This document shows positions 8,946 to 18,501 of a stretch of 64,000 bases of DNA, in pieces. The notes under the pieces are model-generated. The model made no database searches, had not been told where the DNA came from, and saw nothing but the letters and a program-made list of their open reading frames with translations. Origin of the DNA: Sphingobacterium sp. SYP-B4668 (GTDB lineage Bacteria; Bacteroidota; Bacteroidia; Sphingobacteriales; Sphingobacteriaceae); NCBI RefSeq assembly GCF_027627455.1, contig NZ_CP115483.1, forward strand, positions 2,046,001 through 2,110,000, written 5' to 3'. The position numbers were made by a program, and so were the translations under genes. Each line of letters opens with the position of its first letter. Position 1 is the first letter of the stretch.

Positions 8946-11900
8946 ATGAGTTTTTTGAAGAGAAAAAAGGGGGCTTTATGGATAGCCCTTGCCATGCAAG
9001 TGGGCGTGATGATGCCGGCAGTGAATGCGATACCATTTCAGCGGGTATCCTTAGACGTAAAAAATGAAAAATTGGTCGATGTTTTTAAGAAGATTAAGCA
9101 ACAGACCAACGTTTCCTATTTGTTTGACGGACAGTTTGGTAGAGAGGCCAATCGGGTATCTATCCGCGTACGCAATACCGAGCTGGCCGAATTACTCCCT
9201 ACGATTTTTAAAAATCAACCTTTTGACTATGAATTGAATCAAGGAGTGATTGTCATTAAGGAAAAGACAGAGTCGGATTTGCCAAAGGTCGAGCGTATCC
9301 AGCAATTTGTCGCGGGATTCGTGGTGAATGAAACGGGAACGCCACTCGTTGCGGCCTCTGTTCAATTGATTGACGGCTCTAAAGCAACCCAGACCGATGA
9401 CAAGGGATACTTTAGCTTGGCTACCGTATCGAATACGGTGTCTGTACGTATTAGCTATACGGGCTATGAACCTAAAGTAGTACAGATTGGTCTACACGAA
9501 GCACCAAGGATTATCCTAAATGTACAGGAAAATCTGCTGGAAGAAACAGTGGTAGTGGGGTATGGTACACAGCGTAGGTCACTCGTGTCCAGTGCGGTAG
9601 CGAGTCTGAAGATTGACGACTCGAATATGAGGCAGGTGGCTAGTCCCACACGTCTATTGGAAGGACGGGTAGCCGGTGTAAATGTTTCGATGGGATCAGG
9701 CAACCTTGCTTCGGGTGAAAAGATTACCATCAGAGGCAATTCATCCATCAGTGCTGGGAATAACCCCTTGTATGTGGTAGACGGCGTACCGATCAATACA
9801 TCGGATATGGCCTTGTTTAGTTTTGGTGAGTCTTATAGCCCCTTGGCTGCATTCAATCATGCAGATATCGAGTCGATAGAGATATTGAAGGATGCGGCCT
9901 CAGCTGCGATATATGGCTCTAGAGCCAGCAATGGGGTGATTCTGATAACCACAAAATCCGGAAAAGCAGGCCGAAACGATATACGGGTCAATGTGACAAC
10001 AGGTTTTAGCCAATTTGCCAACAAGGATAAAATAAAGCTCAGCAACTCAGATCAATATTTGGCAAGCTATAACCAAGGTGTTACCAATTATAATGAACAG
10101 TATGGGCGTCAAATAGGGGATTCGGACTATAAAGTGCATATACAAAATCCCTTTAAAGGACTTCCGGATACAGATTGGATGGGATTGATATTACAGACGG
10201 GGTATTTTCAAAATTATGATGCTGCATTATCTGGTGGTAATACCAAAACCAACTATTACTTTGGCTTAGGGATGACAGACCAATCTGGCGTGATTAAGAA
10301 CAACGCCATTCGTAAGTATAATCTGAATTCAAAGGTGAGCCACAAATTTTCGGATTGGTTGGAAGTGGGTGCTAATAATATGGGGAATTTTATCAAAAAT
10401 AATCAAGTTCCGGGAGCCAATTTAGGCTCTACCATTATAGCACGTGCTATCGAGCAACGTCCTTTTGACCGCCCTTTCAAACCGAATGGGGACTATTATG
10501 TGGGCGGGACCGACGAACTGACGCGTCACAATCCGTTACAGATTTTGAATGAACAGGATGCCTATGTAGACAATTATAGATACTTAGGTACGTATTATGG
10601 TCAAGCTAATTTCTTGGATCATTTTACTTTTAGGTCTTCTTTTAGTGCAGATATAGGCTATACCTACGATTATACGTACTATAATCAAAAACATCCCTAT
10701 GGGACAGGAGTAGGCCGATTATTGGACTACAATCGATTGATTCAAAATTTGGTTTTTGATAACGTCTTGAATTATAATAATTCTTTTGGAGACTTGACGG
10801 TATCGGCCATGTTGGGCCATTCGTATCAAAAGCAGATGAGTCGCTCTTCGTCTATCGATGGTAGGGGCTTTCCAACACCTTCGCTACAAGTCATCTCAGT
10901 CGCTTCTGAAATATTTGCCGCTAGCGGTGGGCTGGGCGAGTACGCGTTGGAGTCCTATTTTGGACGAGGTACATTTGCCTATAAAGATCGGTATCTGATG
11001 ACAGCTACATTACGTGCTGATGGTTCATCTAAATTCCACCGTGACAATCGTTGGGGCTATTTCCCTTCCTTGTCTTTTGGATGGAATATCTCGAATGAGG
11101 AATTTATGGAGGGCAATGAGAATGACCTGAAATTCAGGGCAAGTTATGGCGTCACCGGCAATCAGGAGGGTATAGGGCAGTATGCTTATCAGGCATTGAT
11201 GTCAGGTGGACAAAATTATGGTAATGAGTCCGGTATATCAGTTTCGTCTTTCGGGAACAATGATCTCCGTTGGGAAAAAGCAGATCAGTATGATGTAGGA
11301 TTTGACGTATCGTTCTTTAAAAGGAAGCTGAATGTGGTATTTGATGCTTATTACAAAAAGACCTATGACCTCCTTTACAGTATGCCTATCCATGCCACCA
11401 CAGGGATGACAAGTATTGTGAGTAATGTTGGCTCTATGATGAACAAGGGGCTTGAACTTGGAATCAATACGAATATACCGCTAGGCCAGGTACATTGGAA
11501 ATCAGGGTTGAATATTGCGCACAATACCAATCGCATCACTTCGCTCTTGGAGGATGAAGCCCCTATTGCGATAGGTAGTAATAGGGCACTTAAGGTAGGA
11601 GAGAGTATTGGGGCCTTTTATCTTTTTGATTGGGATGGATTATACCAATATGATGGGGAAGTGCCACAGGAGCAGTTTGAACTGGGTGTTCGCGCTGGAG
11701 ATGTCCGTTGGAGAGATTTGGATGGCAACAATATTATCAATGATAACGATCGTGTAATAGCTGGTGACTCAAATCCCAAATTATCCGGCGGCTGGAGTAA
11801 TTCATTCGCATACAAGGGGGTTCAGCTTGACTTCTTATTTACCTACGCTTATGGCAACGATGTGTATTCAGAATGGAAAGCCACAGGTATGGCAAATCTG

Positions 11901-12275
11901 GGGTCCAATTATACAAAAGATTTGACCTATATAGAAAATGCATGGACAGGTCCGGGGACCACGAATGTATATCCTAGGGCTTTGGTAGGATTGGGGCATA
12001 ATACCAAAAATTCAACACGTTTCTTGGATGATGGTTCGTTTATTCGTCTACGGTCATTGACCCTCGCTTATAATTTTGATAAACAATTGATTAAACGGGC
12101 TAGACTGAATGGTTTGCGTGTGTTTGCGACAGTGGATAATTTGTTCCTACTGACCAACTATAGCGGTTGGGATCCAGAGGTCAATAACAACTTAGATCCT
12201 AGATTCTATGGGGTTGATCTATTTGGTGTGCCTCAACCTAGGACATTTAGTTTTGGTGTAAATATAAATCTGTAA
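8946..12275 (+). CDS. SusC/RagA-type TonB-dependent outer-membrane transporter with STN domain
   Basis: 1109 residues. The signal peptide ends near VNA (residue 28). An STN/secretin-like signalling domain (about 34-95: LVDVFKKIKQQTNVSYLFDG) is followed by a carboxypeptidase-regulatory-like domain (about 122-195: VAGFVVNETGTPLVAASVQL) and a TonB plug opening with EETVVVGYGTQRRS. The plug carries LYVVDGVPI and DAASAAIYGSRASNGVILITT. The beta-barrel ends RTFSFGVNINL with a terminal hydrophobic residue. It pairs with the SusD gene three bases downstream. The STN domain fits the FecR/sigma pair upstream. Likely imports a glycan or glycoconjugate fragment. Confidence 0.95.
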   Translation: MSFLKRKKGALWIALAMQVGVMMPAVNAIPFQRVSLDVKNEKLVDVFKKIKQQTNVSYLFDGQFGREANRVSIRVRNTELAELLPTIFKNQPFDYELNQGVIVIKEKTESDLPKVERIQQFVAGFVVNETGTPLVAASVQLIDGSKATQTDDKGYFSLATVSNTVSVRISYTGYEPKVVQIGLHEAPRIILNVQENLLEETVVVGYGTQRRSLVSSAVASLKIDDSNMRQVASPTRLLEGRVAGVNVSMGSGNLASGEKITIRGNSSISAGNNPLYVVDGVPINTSDMALFSFGESYSPLAAFNHADIESIEILKDAASAAIYGSRASNGVILITTKSGKAGRNDIRVNVTTGFSQFANKDKIKLSNSDQYLASYNQGVTNYNEQYGRQIGDSDYKVHIQNPFKGLPDTDWMGLILQTGYFQNYDAALSGGNTKTNYYFGLGMTDQSGVIKNNAIRKYNLNSKVSHKFSDWLEVGANNMGNFIKNNQVPGANLGSTIIARAIEQRPFDRPFKPNGDYYVGGTDELTRHNPLQILNEQDAYVDNYRYLGTYYGQANFLDHFTFRSSFSADIGYTYDYTYYNQKHPYGTGVGRLLDYNRLIQNLVFDNVLNYNNSFGDLTVSAMLGHSYQKQMSRSSSIDGRGFPTPSLQVISVASEIFAASGGLGEYALESYFGRGTFAYKDRYLMTATLRADGSSKFHRDNRWGYFPSLSFGWNISNEEFMEGNENDLKFRASYGVTGNQEGIGQYAYQALMSGGQNYGNESGISVSSFGNNDLRWEKADQYDVGFDVSFFKRKLNVVFDAYYKKTYDLLYSMPIHATTGMTSIVSNVGSMMNKGLELGINTNIPLGQVHWKSGLNIAHNTNRITSLLEDEAPIAIGSNRALKVGESIGAFYLFDWDGLYQYDGEVPQEQFELGVRAGDVRWRDLDGNNIINDNDRVIAGDSNPKLSGGWSNSFAYKGVQLDFLFTYAYGNDVYSEWKATGMANLGSNYTKDLTYIENAWTGPGTTNVYPRALVGLGHNTKNSTRFLDDGSFIRLRSLTLAYNFDKQLIKRARLNGLRVFATVDNLFLLTNYSGWDPEVNNNLDPRFYGVDLFGVPQPRTFSFGVNINL

Positions 12276-12278
12276 ATC

Positions 12279-13556
12279 ATGAAATTCCGAAATCTATATA
12301 TTATTGCTTGTGCTGCAACATTATCACTTTACTCCTGTGCAGACAAATTAGACCTTTACTCACATTCAGCGATGTCTCCAGATGAGGTGACAGCCAATGA
12401 TATCCCTGCACTACGACTGGGCATGTACAACAATATGCAGAATGACCCCGGCGTGCACAATTTCATCCTTTTTGACCTACTTGGTGGAGACTTGCAAGGA
12501 GGCGCTAATAGCTCGCCTATCAATTTGATTAATTCCACATTATCCCCTTTGAATGCCGTGGTCTCTAGGGGCTGGAACGGCTACTATAGCTCGCTTTACC
12601 AAGTCAATAATGTGCTCTCTATCTGTCTGGCACAACCTGAGAGTGCTATTCGTAACCTCACTTTGGGGGAGGCCTATTACTTTAGAGCACTCAATTATTA
12701 TAATTTGGTAACACGGTGGGGGGATGTACCCGTACTCCCTGAAAATACGCTGGAGAAGCCCTTTAGGGCTCCTAAAGCGGAAGTTTGGGCCTTTATAGAG
12801 TCCAATCTCACCGAGGCAGCCAAGTACCTTTCCACGTCAAAATCGTACTACTATGTATCTGCAGATGCCGTGACAGCCTTACAGGCCCGTGTGTACTTAG
12901 CCCAAGGCAAAAAAACACAGGCTGCAACAGCTGCAGAGGGACTGATATCTTCGGGTAAATATGCCTTGGATGGTTTCGAAAAAATATTTAGAAAGCTAGG
13001 CAATACAGAGGTGATATTTGCCTTTGAAAACTTATCAGAGGAGTCTTCAATCAATATCTCGGACTTATTCTATTCGTATGCACACCCCAACAAGGGGCAG
13101 GGGACCTATAGGATCACCAACGAGATGGTCAATCGATTTGCTTCCAATGACAAGAGACGTGATATGACCATCATCAATATTGCGGGCACTGACTGTGTAA
13201 ACAAATACCCTAGTGGACAAACTGGTCGGGATCCTGTTATTATCTCTCGGATATCGGAAATGTATCTCATAGCGGCAGAGGCGCTTGGCCTAGACAAAGG
13301 ATTGACGCACCTGAATAAGGTCCGTCAGTATCGGGGATTGGTTGCGGTATCTCCTGCTTCAGAGGCTGACTTTTTGAACGCAGTGCTTCACGAACGGCAG
13401 TTGGAATTTTTAGGCGAGAATTTCAGGTACTACGATTTGATACGGACCGGTAATGCTGTAAGCACATTGGGGATACTGCCTTATCAAACCCTATTGCCTA
13501 TACCAGGTAGCGAATTGCAGCGAAATACGAACTTAACACCTAATGCGGGATATTAA
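12279..13556 (+). CDS. SusD/RagB-type substrate-binding lipoprotein
   Basis: 425 residues, shorter than typical SusD (about 500). Lipobox SLYSC gives acylation at Cys20. The N-terminal SusD-like region has HSAMSPDEVTANDIPALRLGM, TLGEAYYFRALNYYNLVTRWG and DVPVLPE; the C-terminal region has ISRISEMYLIAAEAL and LHERQLEFLGENFRYYDLIRTG, the usual RagB ending. It forms the lid of the SusC channel at the cell surface. It starts three bases after susC and ends two bases before the phosphodiester glycosidase gene, so translation is probably coupled through the operon. Confidence 0.94.
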   Translation: MKFRNLYIIACAATLSLYSCADKLDLYSHSAMSPDEVTANDIPALRLGMYNNMQNDPGVHNFILFDLLGGDLQGGANSSPINLINSTLSPLNAVVSRGWNGYYSSLYQVNNVLSICLAQPESAIRNLTLGEAYYFRALNYYNLVTRWGDVPVLPENTLEKPFRAPKAEVWAFIESNLTEAAKYLSTSKSYYYVSADAVTALQARVYLAQGKKTQAATAAEGLISSGKYALDGFEKIFRKLGNTEVIFAFENLSEESSINISDLFYSYAHPNKGQGTYRITNEMVNRFASNDKRRDMTIINIAGTDCVNKYPSGQTGRDPVIISRISEMYLIAAEALGLDKGLTHLNKVRQYRGLVAVSPASEADFLNAVLHERQLEFLGENFRYYDLIRTGNAVSTLGILPYQTLLPIPGSELQRNTNLTPNAGY

Positions 13557-13558
13557 TT

Positions 13559-14506
13559 ATGAAAGGTATAAAATTACAACGAGTCCTATTGACCACAGTA
13601 GTAGGCGTATCCTTGACGATACTCTCTTGTAGCAATAAAGATGAGTTTATACGGGTAGCGGATACATACTCACTAGTACCCACTACGGAAGTGGCCAAAA
13701 AAATAGTGGAACAATCAGATTTGATGGTGCATATCCATCAAGATACGAGCTATACAATCGTGAATGGCGTGACAGCCACCGAAATTAGCTACATTTCAAA
13801 AACGGGATTGGCTAAGAAAATATTCGTGGTAGAGACAGATTTGAACACCCCGAACATCGGAATCGAGGCATCGACTCCCAATAATGCCGCACAATTTGGT
13901 ATGCAACCTATGCGTACTCAGGCGACGTTTGAGGATGTCGAAGGACATAAGGTATGGGCCGGGATCAATGCCGATTTTTACAATATGACCAACGGCACAC
14001 CGCAGGGCATTGTGTACAAAGAAGGAATAGCTATAAAAACGACCGTGACCGATCAATTAAATACCTTTTTTGCAATTCTAAAGAATGGGAAAGCTTTTGT
14101 CGGGGACCAAGAGGATTATGCAGCCGTCAAGAGCCAAATCCAAGAGGCAGTAGGAGGACGGGTAACATTGATTTCAGATGGTATCTTGCAACCACAGACA
14201 TCTGCGGTATTGGAGCCACGAACAGCTATAGGTGTCTCCCAGGACGGTATCAAGGTGTATATGCTGGTAGTGGACGGTCGTCGCTTTCACTATTCGAATG
14301 GTATGAGCTACGAGGAATTAGGGCAATGTCTCAAAGCCTTAGGTGCCTACGATGCCATAAATCTCGATGGCGGAGGCTCTAGTACATATTTCCAACGTAG
14401 CACACCGGACTTTGCGACGGATAGGTTTAAACTGCGCAATTGGCCATCTGACAATGGCGGTGCTGAGCGTGCCGTGGCAAATGGATTATTGATAATAGCT
14501 AAATAA
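13559..14506 (+). CDS. Lipoprotein phosphodiester glycosidase (NAGPA/DUF2233 family)
   Basis: 315 residues. Lipobox ILSC gives acylation at Cys24. The NAGPA-type domain covers about 85-312: WAGINADFYNMTNGTPQGIV (residues 133-152), EPRTAIG (219-225), VVDGR (237-241) and AINLDGGGSSTYF (266-278). Residues of these motifs form the active site in the family, which hydrolyses sugar-1-phosphodiester bonds such as GlcNAc-1-phospho-mannose; members occur in bacteria and as the lysosomal uncovering enzyme. Its place directly after SusD suggests that the transported ligand is a phosphodiester-linked glycan (inference). Lipid anchoring puts it at the membrane surface. Confidence 0.88.
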   Translation: MKGIKLQRVLLTTVVGVSLTILSCSNKDEFIRVADTYSLVPTTEVAKKIVEQSDLMVHIHQDTSYTIVNGVTATEISYISKTGLAKKIFVVETDLNTPNIGIEASTPNNAAQFGMQPMRTQATFEDVEGHKVWAGINADFYNMTNGTPQGIVYKEGIAIKTTVTDQLNTFFAILKNGKAFVGDQEDYAAVKSQIQEAVGGRVTLISDGILQPQTSAVLEPRTAIGVSQDGIKVYMLVVDGRRFHYSNGMSYEELGQCLKALGAYDAINLDGGGSSTYFQRSTPDFATDRFKLRNWPSDNGGAERAVANGLLIIAK

Positions 14507-14514
14507 GAAGTATT

Positions 14515-16272
14515 ATGTATCGTATTATAAAGTTTTTTTTCTTCTTGGTATTGGGGACGTTCAGCTTGTCGTCTTGTAAGGATACCGATTTGGAAAGTTT
14601 CAATCCCGAGGCAGGCAACATTAGTTTTGCAAGTGCAACACTAGATGCTGCCAATACCGTGGATACTCTGTGGGTAGATCTGAATAGCAATTTACCTTTT
14701 CGTTTGAAAACGGAAGCTAGTTGGCTGTCATTTGTCAAGCCGAATGGGATGGCATCTGAAAAGGTAGGTATTATCGTAGCGCGCAATCGCGACTTGACCG
14801 AAAGGGTCGCTACAGTGGTGGCCTACATTACGGAAGATGTACTGACGGAATTGCAGATAAAGCAATCTGCTGGTGACCCGGCACCTGATTTTACACGTCA
14901 TTTTTACGTGAAAGTAGATGGACAGCCCACGACAGATGGTCTCTCGTGGGATAAAGCGACTACACTGCACACTGCACTGGATGAAGCGGTAAATGGAGAT
15001 TACATACATGTGGCTGCGGGTGTATATACACCGACAAAAATGATCACAAATGGAACATCAGCACAGGATGTCACATTTGAGGTGGTAGAGAATGTCCATA
15101 TCATAGGTGGTTATCCTGCGCAAGCGACGGACGGCGCGGTCGCTAATCCCGCCCTGCACAAAACAGAATTGAATGGAGGTAGTAAGGCTATCCATGTGGT
15201 GACGGTGATTGCACCCAAGATGCAGGGACACCAGGTCGAGTTGAATGGCATCACGATCACCAAAGGATTGGCCGGTGGTACAGGCAGTGTCAATGCGGCT
15301 GGTACTACGGTAAGCAGGCAGCATGGTGGCGGACTATTTGTGTCCAAATCCAACTTGCTTCTGAAAAACTCTTCTGTGCTAGACAATGGGTCGGCCAATC
15401 ATGCTCCGGGTGTATATATTACTGCATTGGCGGATGTGACTATGGACCATGTTTCCGTAAAAAATAATTATACAACCATTGCGGCCTCTAATGGTGGTGG
15501 TATCTGGAATGATGGTTCACGTTTGGCTATGTACGATTCAGAAATTGTGGGTAATCGTATTGGTGGGGTAGGTGCTGGCCTATATAGTCTGAATACGGCA
15601 GTAGAAAGTGTCAATTTACTTTACAATGTCACGATTGCGAGAAATGTGTGCGGTATTTTCGGAAATAATAGTGTCGGTGGGGGTATATATGCTCGAGAAA
15701 AATCTTTGTTCTATGTAGTAAACTCCACGATATATGGAAACAAGGCCGGTGGTACCAATTTTGGAGGCGGTATTGCGTTATATGGGGCTACTACGTTTCA
15801 CTTGATAAACTCGACGGTGTCGGGCAACGAAGCTGGGGTAAATGCGACTGCCATAGGGGGGATAGGTATACACAATTCGTCTGCAAATAACAATAATTTG
15901 TATATCTACAACTCCATCGTCTCGGGCAATGTTGGGGGCAGTTCACCTGATATTGGAGGAAGTGCTTATGCCGCATATTCGGTCAAATCGTCTATATTAG
16001 GTGCGCAAGCACTTGATTTTGATGGGAATTTGACGAATGCACAGTTTGATCCTTCAAACTCCTTTTCGGTCTTTGGATTGAACGGGGGGTATGCCGAGAC
16101 GTTGCCATTGAAAGGGACGTCAGTGGCTACCACAGATGGTATGTCTAGACTGCAACTCGAAATTCTAGCGACCAATCTACAGGGGCTAGAAGCCTCTCGA
16201 TTGTTGGTCGATCAAAATAACGTATCACGAACGAATAAAAAGGTGATGGGCGCAGACGTTTCTATCAAGTAA
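14515..16272 (+). CDS. BACON-like domain plus right-handed beta-helix lipoprotein
   Basis: 585 residues. Lipobox SLSSC gives Cys21. Residues about 38-120 resemble a BACON module (FRLKTEASWLSFVKPNG, LTELQIKQSAGD), which is found in Bacteroidota glycan-binding proteins. From about 128 on, the sequence has the 'pectin-lyase-like' opening TDGLSWDKATTLHTALDEAV, then parallel beta-helix turns (GGGLFVSKSNLLLKNSSVLD, GGGIWNDGSRLAMYDSEIVG, YVVNSTIYGN, IYNSIVSGN). Such proteins are adhesins, polysaccharide lyases or binding proteins; no lyase catalytic set is evident. It is the last gene of the locus and is followed by two hairpins. Confidence 0.82.
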   Translation: MYRIIKFFFFLVLGTFSLSSCKDTDLESFNPEAGNISFASATLDAANTVDTLWVDLNSNLPFRLKTEASWLSFVKPNGMASEKVGIIVARNRDLTERVATVVAYITEDVLTELQIKQSAGDPAPDFTRHFYVKVDGQPTTDGLSWDKATTLHTALDEAVNGDYIHVAAGVYTPTKMITNGTSAQDVTFEVVENVHIIGGYPAQATDGAVANPALHKTELNGGSKAIHVVTVIAPKMQGHQVELNGITITKGLAGGTGSVNAAGTTVSRQHGGGLFVSKSNLLLKNSSVLDNGSANHAPGVYITALADVTMDHVSVKNNYTTIAASNGGGIWNDGSRLAMYDSEIVGNRIGGVGAGLYSLNTAVESVNLLYNVTIARNVCGIFGNNSVGGGIYAREKSLFYVVNSTIYGNKAGGTNFGGGIALYGATTFHLINSTVSGNEAGVNATAIGGIGIHNSSANNNNLYIYNSIVSGNVGGSSPDIGGSAYAAYSVKSSILGAQALDFDGNLTNAQFDPSNSFSVFGLNGGYAETLPLKGTSVATTDGMSRLQLEILATNLQGLEASRLLVDQNNVSRTNKKVMGADVSIK

Positions 16273-16292
16273 ATAGCAGATGCTATATATGC

Positions 16293-16329
16293 AGTGCCCC
16301 CAAAAAGATAGACACTTTCTGGGGGCACT
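16293..16329. terminator. Hairpin of a repeated intergenic element, copy 1
   Basis: A 10-bp stem (AGTGCCCCCA with TGGGGGCACT) encloses a loop containing TAGACACTTTC. It lies 20 bases after the beta-helix gene and would end the upstream locus. The same core, including the loop, recurs at 58393, so it may be a repeated element that also terminates transcription. Confidence 0.5.
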
Positions 16330-16430
16330 ACTCAATTAAGGACAAGACAGTTACCAATTATTCCGCGGCAAAGCACGCCACTTTCCTAAAGGTTGAGTGT
16401 TTGTTAAGGTCTGCTACTCCTGATAAAATC

Positions 16431-16453
16431 CACTGATTATCAGTGTTTTTTTT
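16431..16453 (+). terminator. Palindrome followed by a T-run
   Basis: CACTGAT-T-ATCAGTG followed by eight T residues, a probable rho-independent terminator. It lies in the 334-base gap 16273-16606, which otherwise shows only the preceding hairpin and no gene. Confidence 0.5.
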
Positions 16454-16606
16454 CTGCTTTCGAACATATTTCGGACAGAAATCCTCGTCTTCGGATAATT
16501 GGAGAGATTGAAAATATAAGTGTAGTGCAAAAAAACGTCAGTTCGTTCTGAGACCAGCAGTTTCTAAAGCTTTTTTATTAAGTTTACGTTCCACGAAAAT
16601 GAAATT

Positions 16607-17317
16607 ATGAAAATGAAACGCATAACTTTTTTTTATGTATTTACAATGGTTCTTTTTCTTGCATGTTCCAAGAACGAATCAGAGCCAAAATCTTATGAAT
16701 ATTGGAACAATTTAGTGAACGAAAAGCGAGAAGAGATTTTTACCTTGGTTCAGTCTGTCCCCTGTACAGTGATTGACGAATTTGAAATTATTAAAAAGAA
16801 TAACTACTATCTAGTACACCCGTCTGTGAAAGCGGATTTTGACAATCTTCAAGGAGAATTAGAAAAACTGGAAGTCGAAAGAAATGCGGCAAGAGCGAGA
16901 GAAGGTTGGATCGGAGACCTACCCCTTACGATTCCATCTCATCCTGTTAGGAAGATTTGCGACAATGGCAAACCGAAACTTGTGTATGTGAAAGACCTTT
17001 CTATAGAAGAAATCAATGCGGAGCTACCTGTTAGATACAACGAGATAAACAATTTTTACAAAGACGAGGTATGTAGCGATGCAACTCAGTGGATCGGTCG
17101 TTATATTTTTTCAGGTTGTAATGTTGAACCGATAGCTGTCCATAAAACGATTCGAAATGAAGAAATGGTCTCGAAAATAGACATTTACAATCAAATGATG
17201 GTAATGAAAATACAACATGAAAAACAAAGTTGTGATGTAAAAGGTCGATTCTATAAAGTATTCGAGACCAAGTCGGTAATATGTAAAGAAGGGAAACCCA
17301 TTGTGATACTAGAATAG
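16607..17317 (+). CDS. Hypothetical lipoprotein
   Basis: 236 residues (the second ATG at 16613 is possible). Lipobox LFLAC gives Cys20. The mature part is Lys/Glu-rich with a short coiled-coil-like stretch (DFDNLQGELEKLEVERNAAR) and five later cysteines. No family was recognised. A copy of 82 bp from its coding region (17097-17178) reappears 1245 bp downstream at 18342-18423, showing that a related gene once lay there. Neighbours are toxin/immunity debris, so it may belong to that accessory island, but nothing in the sequence proves an immunity role. Confidence 0.6.
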   Translation: MKMKRITFFYVFTMVLFLACSKNESEPKSYEYWNNLVNEKREEIFTLVQSVPCTVIDEFEIIKKNNYYLVHPSVKADFDNLQGELEKLEVERNAARAREGWIGDLPLTIPSHPVRKICDNGKPKLVYVKDLSIEEINAELPVRYNEINNFYKDEVCSDATQWIGRYIFSGCNVEPIAVHKTIRNEEMVSKIDIYNQMMVMKIQHEKQSCDVKGRFYKVFETKSVICKEGKPIVILE

Positions 17318-17360
17318 CAACCGGGGGAGTGATTAGTTTGTTTTTGCAAAAGGCCCTTTC

Positions 17361-17495
17361 ATGCTTTGGGGAGGGAGTGTAAAATATATAGATCTAACAC
17401 TTGGCCACAGTGATGATTGGCTAGTAACGCCTGACACAATTTTTTTTACCGTGGAAGAAAACCAAGGTGGCAGTCCACCAAGTAATGGTAGTTAA
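17361..17495 (+). pseudogene. Short coding remnant, unknown
   Basis: A 44-codon frame, MLWGGSVKYIDLTLGHSDDW and on to a Gly/Pro/Ser-rich end, has protein-like composition but no family signature or ribosome binding site that I can support. It may be the tail of a deleted gene in the gap 17318-17743. Confidence 0.2.
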
Positions 17496-17506
17496 TAAGA
17501 GATTTT

Positions 17507-17711
17507 ATGAAATTTTTCGTTTCGACCCTCACCCTCGTTCTTTTTTTACAGGGACTTTGTTGGCGCAGAAAGACAGCTTTTTTTTGATGATTCGGTCCAT
17601 ACGGCGTGGCTTGGGGAGTTGGATGGGAAATCGGAAGGGGTATCTCTACTACATCAGGATACCAAAAATGGCGGGATAAGACGGTCATTCCCGCAATTGG
17701 AAAAGCAATAG
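17507..17711 (+). pseudogene. Frameshifted small secreted-protein gene
   Basis: The ATG at 17507 opens a signal-peptide-like sequence (MKFFVSTLTLVLFLQG). The frame then ends, but shifting frame once gives LLAQKDSFF, and a second shift at a run of eight T residues (about 17577-17585) gives DDSVHTAWLGELDGKSEG and continues to a stop near 17711. Read together they describe one secreted protein of about 65 residues broken by two frameshifts. The family is unknown. Confidence 0.35.
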
Positions 17712-17743
17712 ATTTATTTAGATAGTTAATCAATAAGAGCGTT

Positions 17744-18154
17744 ATGTTAAACGTCGTATATTATAATTTTTATTTAGCTTACCGTAAACTGCCGAAGGAT
17801 GTTTCTCCTGACGTGAGTGCCTGTTTAGCATTGGGTGCATGCGAGAGTTTTCTGCTAGTCGGTATATTGCAGATATGTTCTCTAAAATATTTCTGTTTTG
17901 ATATTGACTTTCGTGTTTTTTTTGTACTCGCTGTTTTATTGTGTGCTGTAAATTATTGGTATTACATAATAAAAGAGAATGGGAAAGAGTTGATTGATGC
18001 AAAGCCGTCGTATTTTAATAGTCGACGGCTTTCTGTGATTATTAGTCTGTTTTTCTTCTTAATTACTGTTTCGTGGATGTTCTGGGGACCAATTTATAGT
18101 AAGCATCTTTTGGAAAACTGTCGGGAGATTGCAGAGACAAAGCCTCGACCTTAA
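17744..18154 (+). CDS. Membrane protein, orphan immunity-like
   Basis: 136 residues with hydrophobic segments at about 28-48, 54-72 and 98-118, a soluble N-terminus (YNFYLAYRKLPKDVS) and a short basic tail. No family was recognised. It starts shortly after a broken secreted-protein gene and lies in an AT-rich island of small unrelated genes. Membrane proteins of this size often serve as immunity proteins of contact-dependent toxins; that role is inferred from context only. Confidence 0.5.
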   Translation: MLNVVYYNFYLAYRKLPKDVSPDVSACLALGACESFLLVGILQICSLKYFCFDIDFRVFFVLAVLLCAVNYWYYIIKENGKELIDAKPSYFNSRRLSVIISLFFFLITVSWMFWGPIYSKHLLENCREIAETKPRP

Positions 18155-18340
18155 ATGTATATTTAAGTATTATTTATTTAATAAGGTTGTATATTTTTGA
18201 TGTTTAATTGAATAGCGCATTGCGTAGAGTAGAGACAGTTAATATGGTAAATTGTTGTTGGATATACTGGAGCAAGCTGACCTCACAAAATTGAATTAGT
18301 TTTAGGAAGTCATATTGCGTTTACAGCTCATATCCGCCTG

Positions 18341-18430
18341 CGTCGTTATATTTTTTCAGGTTGTAATGTTGAACCGATAGCTGTCCACAAAACGATTCGA
18401 AATGAAGGAATGGTCTCGAAAATCAGATAA
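18341..18430 (+). pseudogene. Duplicated fragment of the 16607 lipoprotein gene
   Basis: Bases 18342-18423 match 17097-17178 at 80 of 82 positions and keep the same reading frame (RRYIFSGCNVEPIAVHKTIR and on), then run into a TAA at 18428. The rest of the gene is missing. The surrounding stretch 18155-18501 shows no other gene. Confidence 0.75.
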
Positions 18431-18501
18431 ACACTTTTAAGAAGGATATTAAAAATATAAAATAAGGGAATAAAAATGTTTTACATAAATAGGCTTGTCT
18501 T

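Noticed and set aside
13954..14382. 142-codon plus-strand frame
   Set aside because: Lies entirely within the phosphodiester glycosidase gene in another frame.
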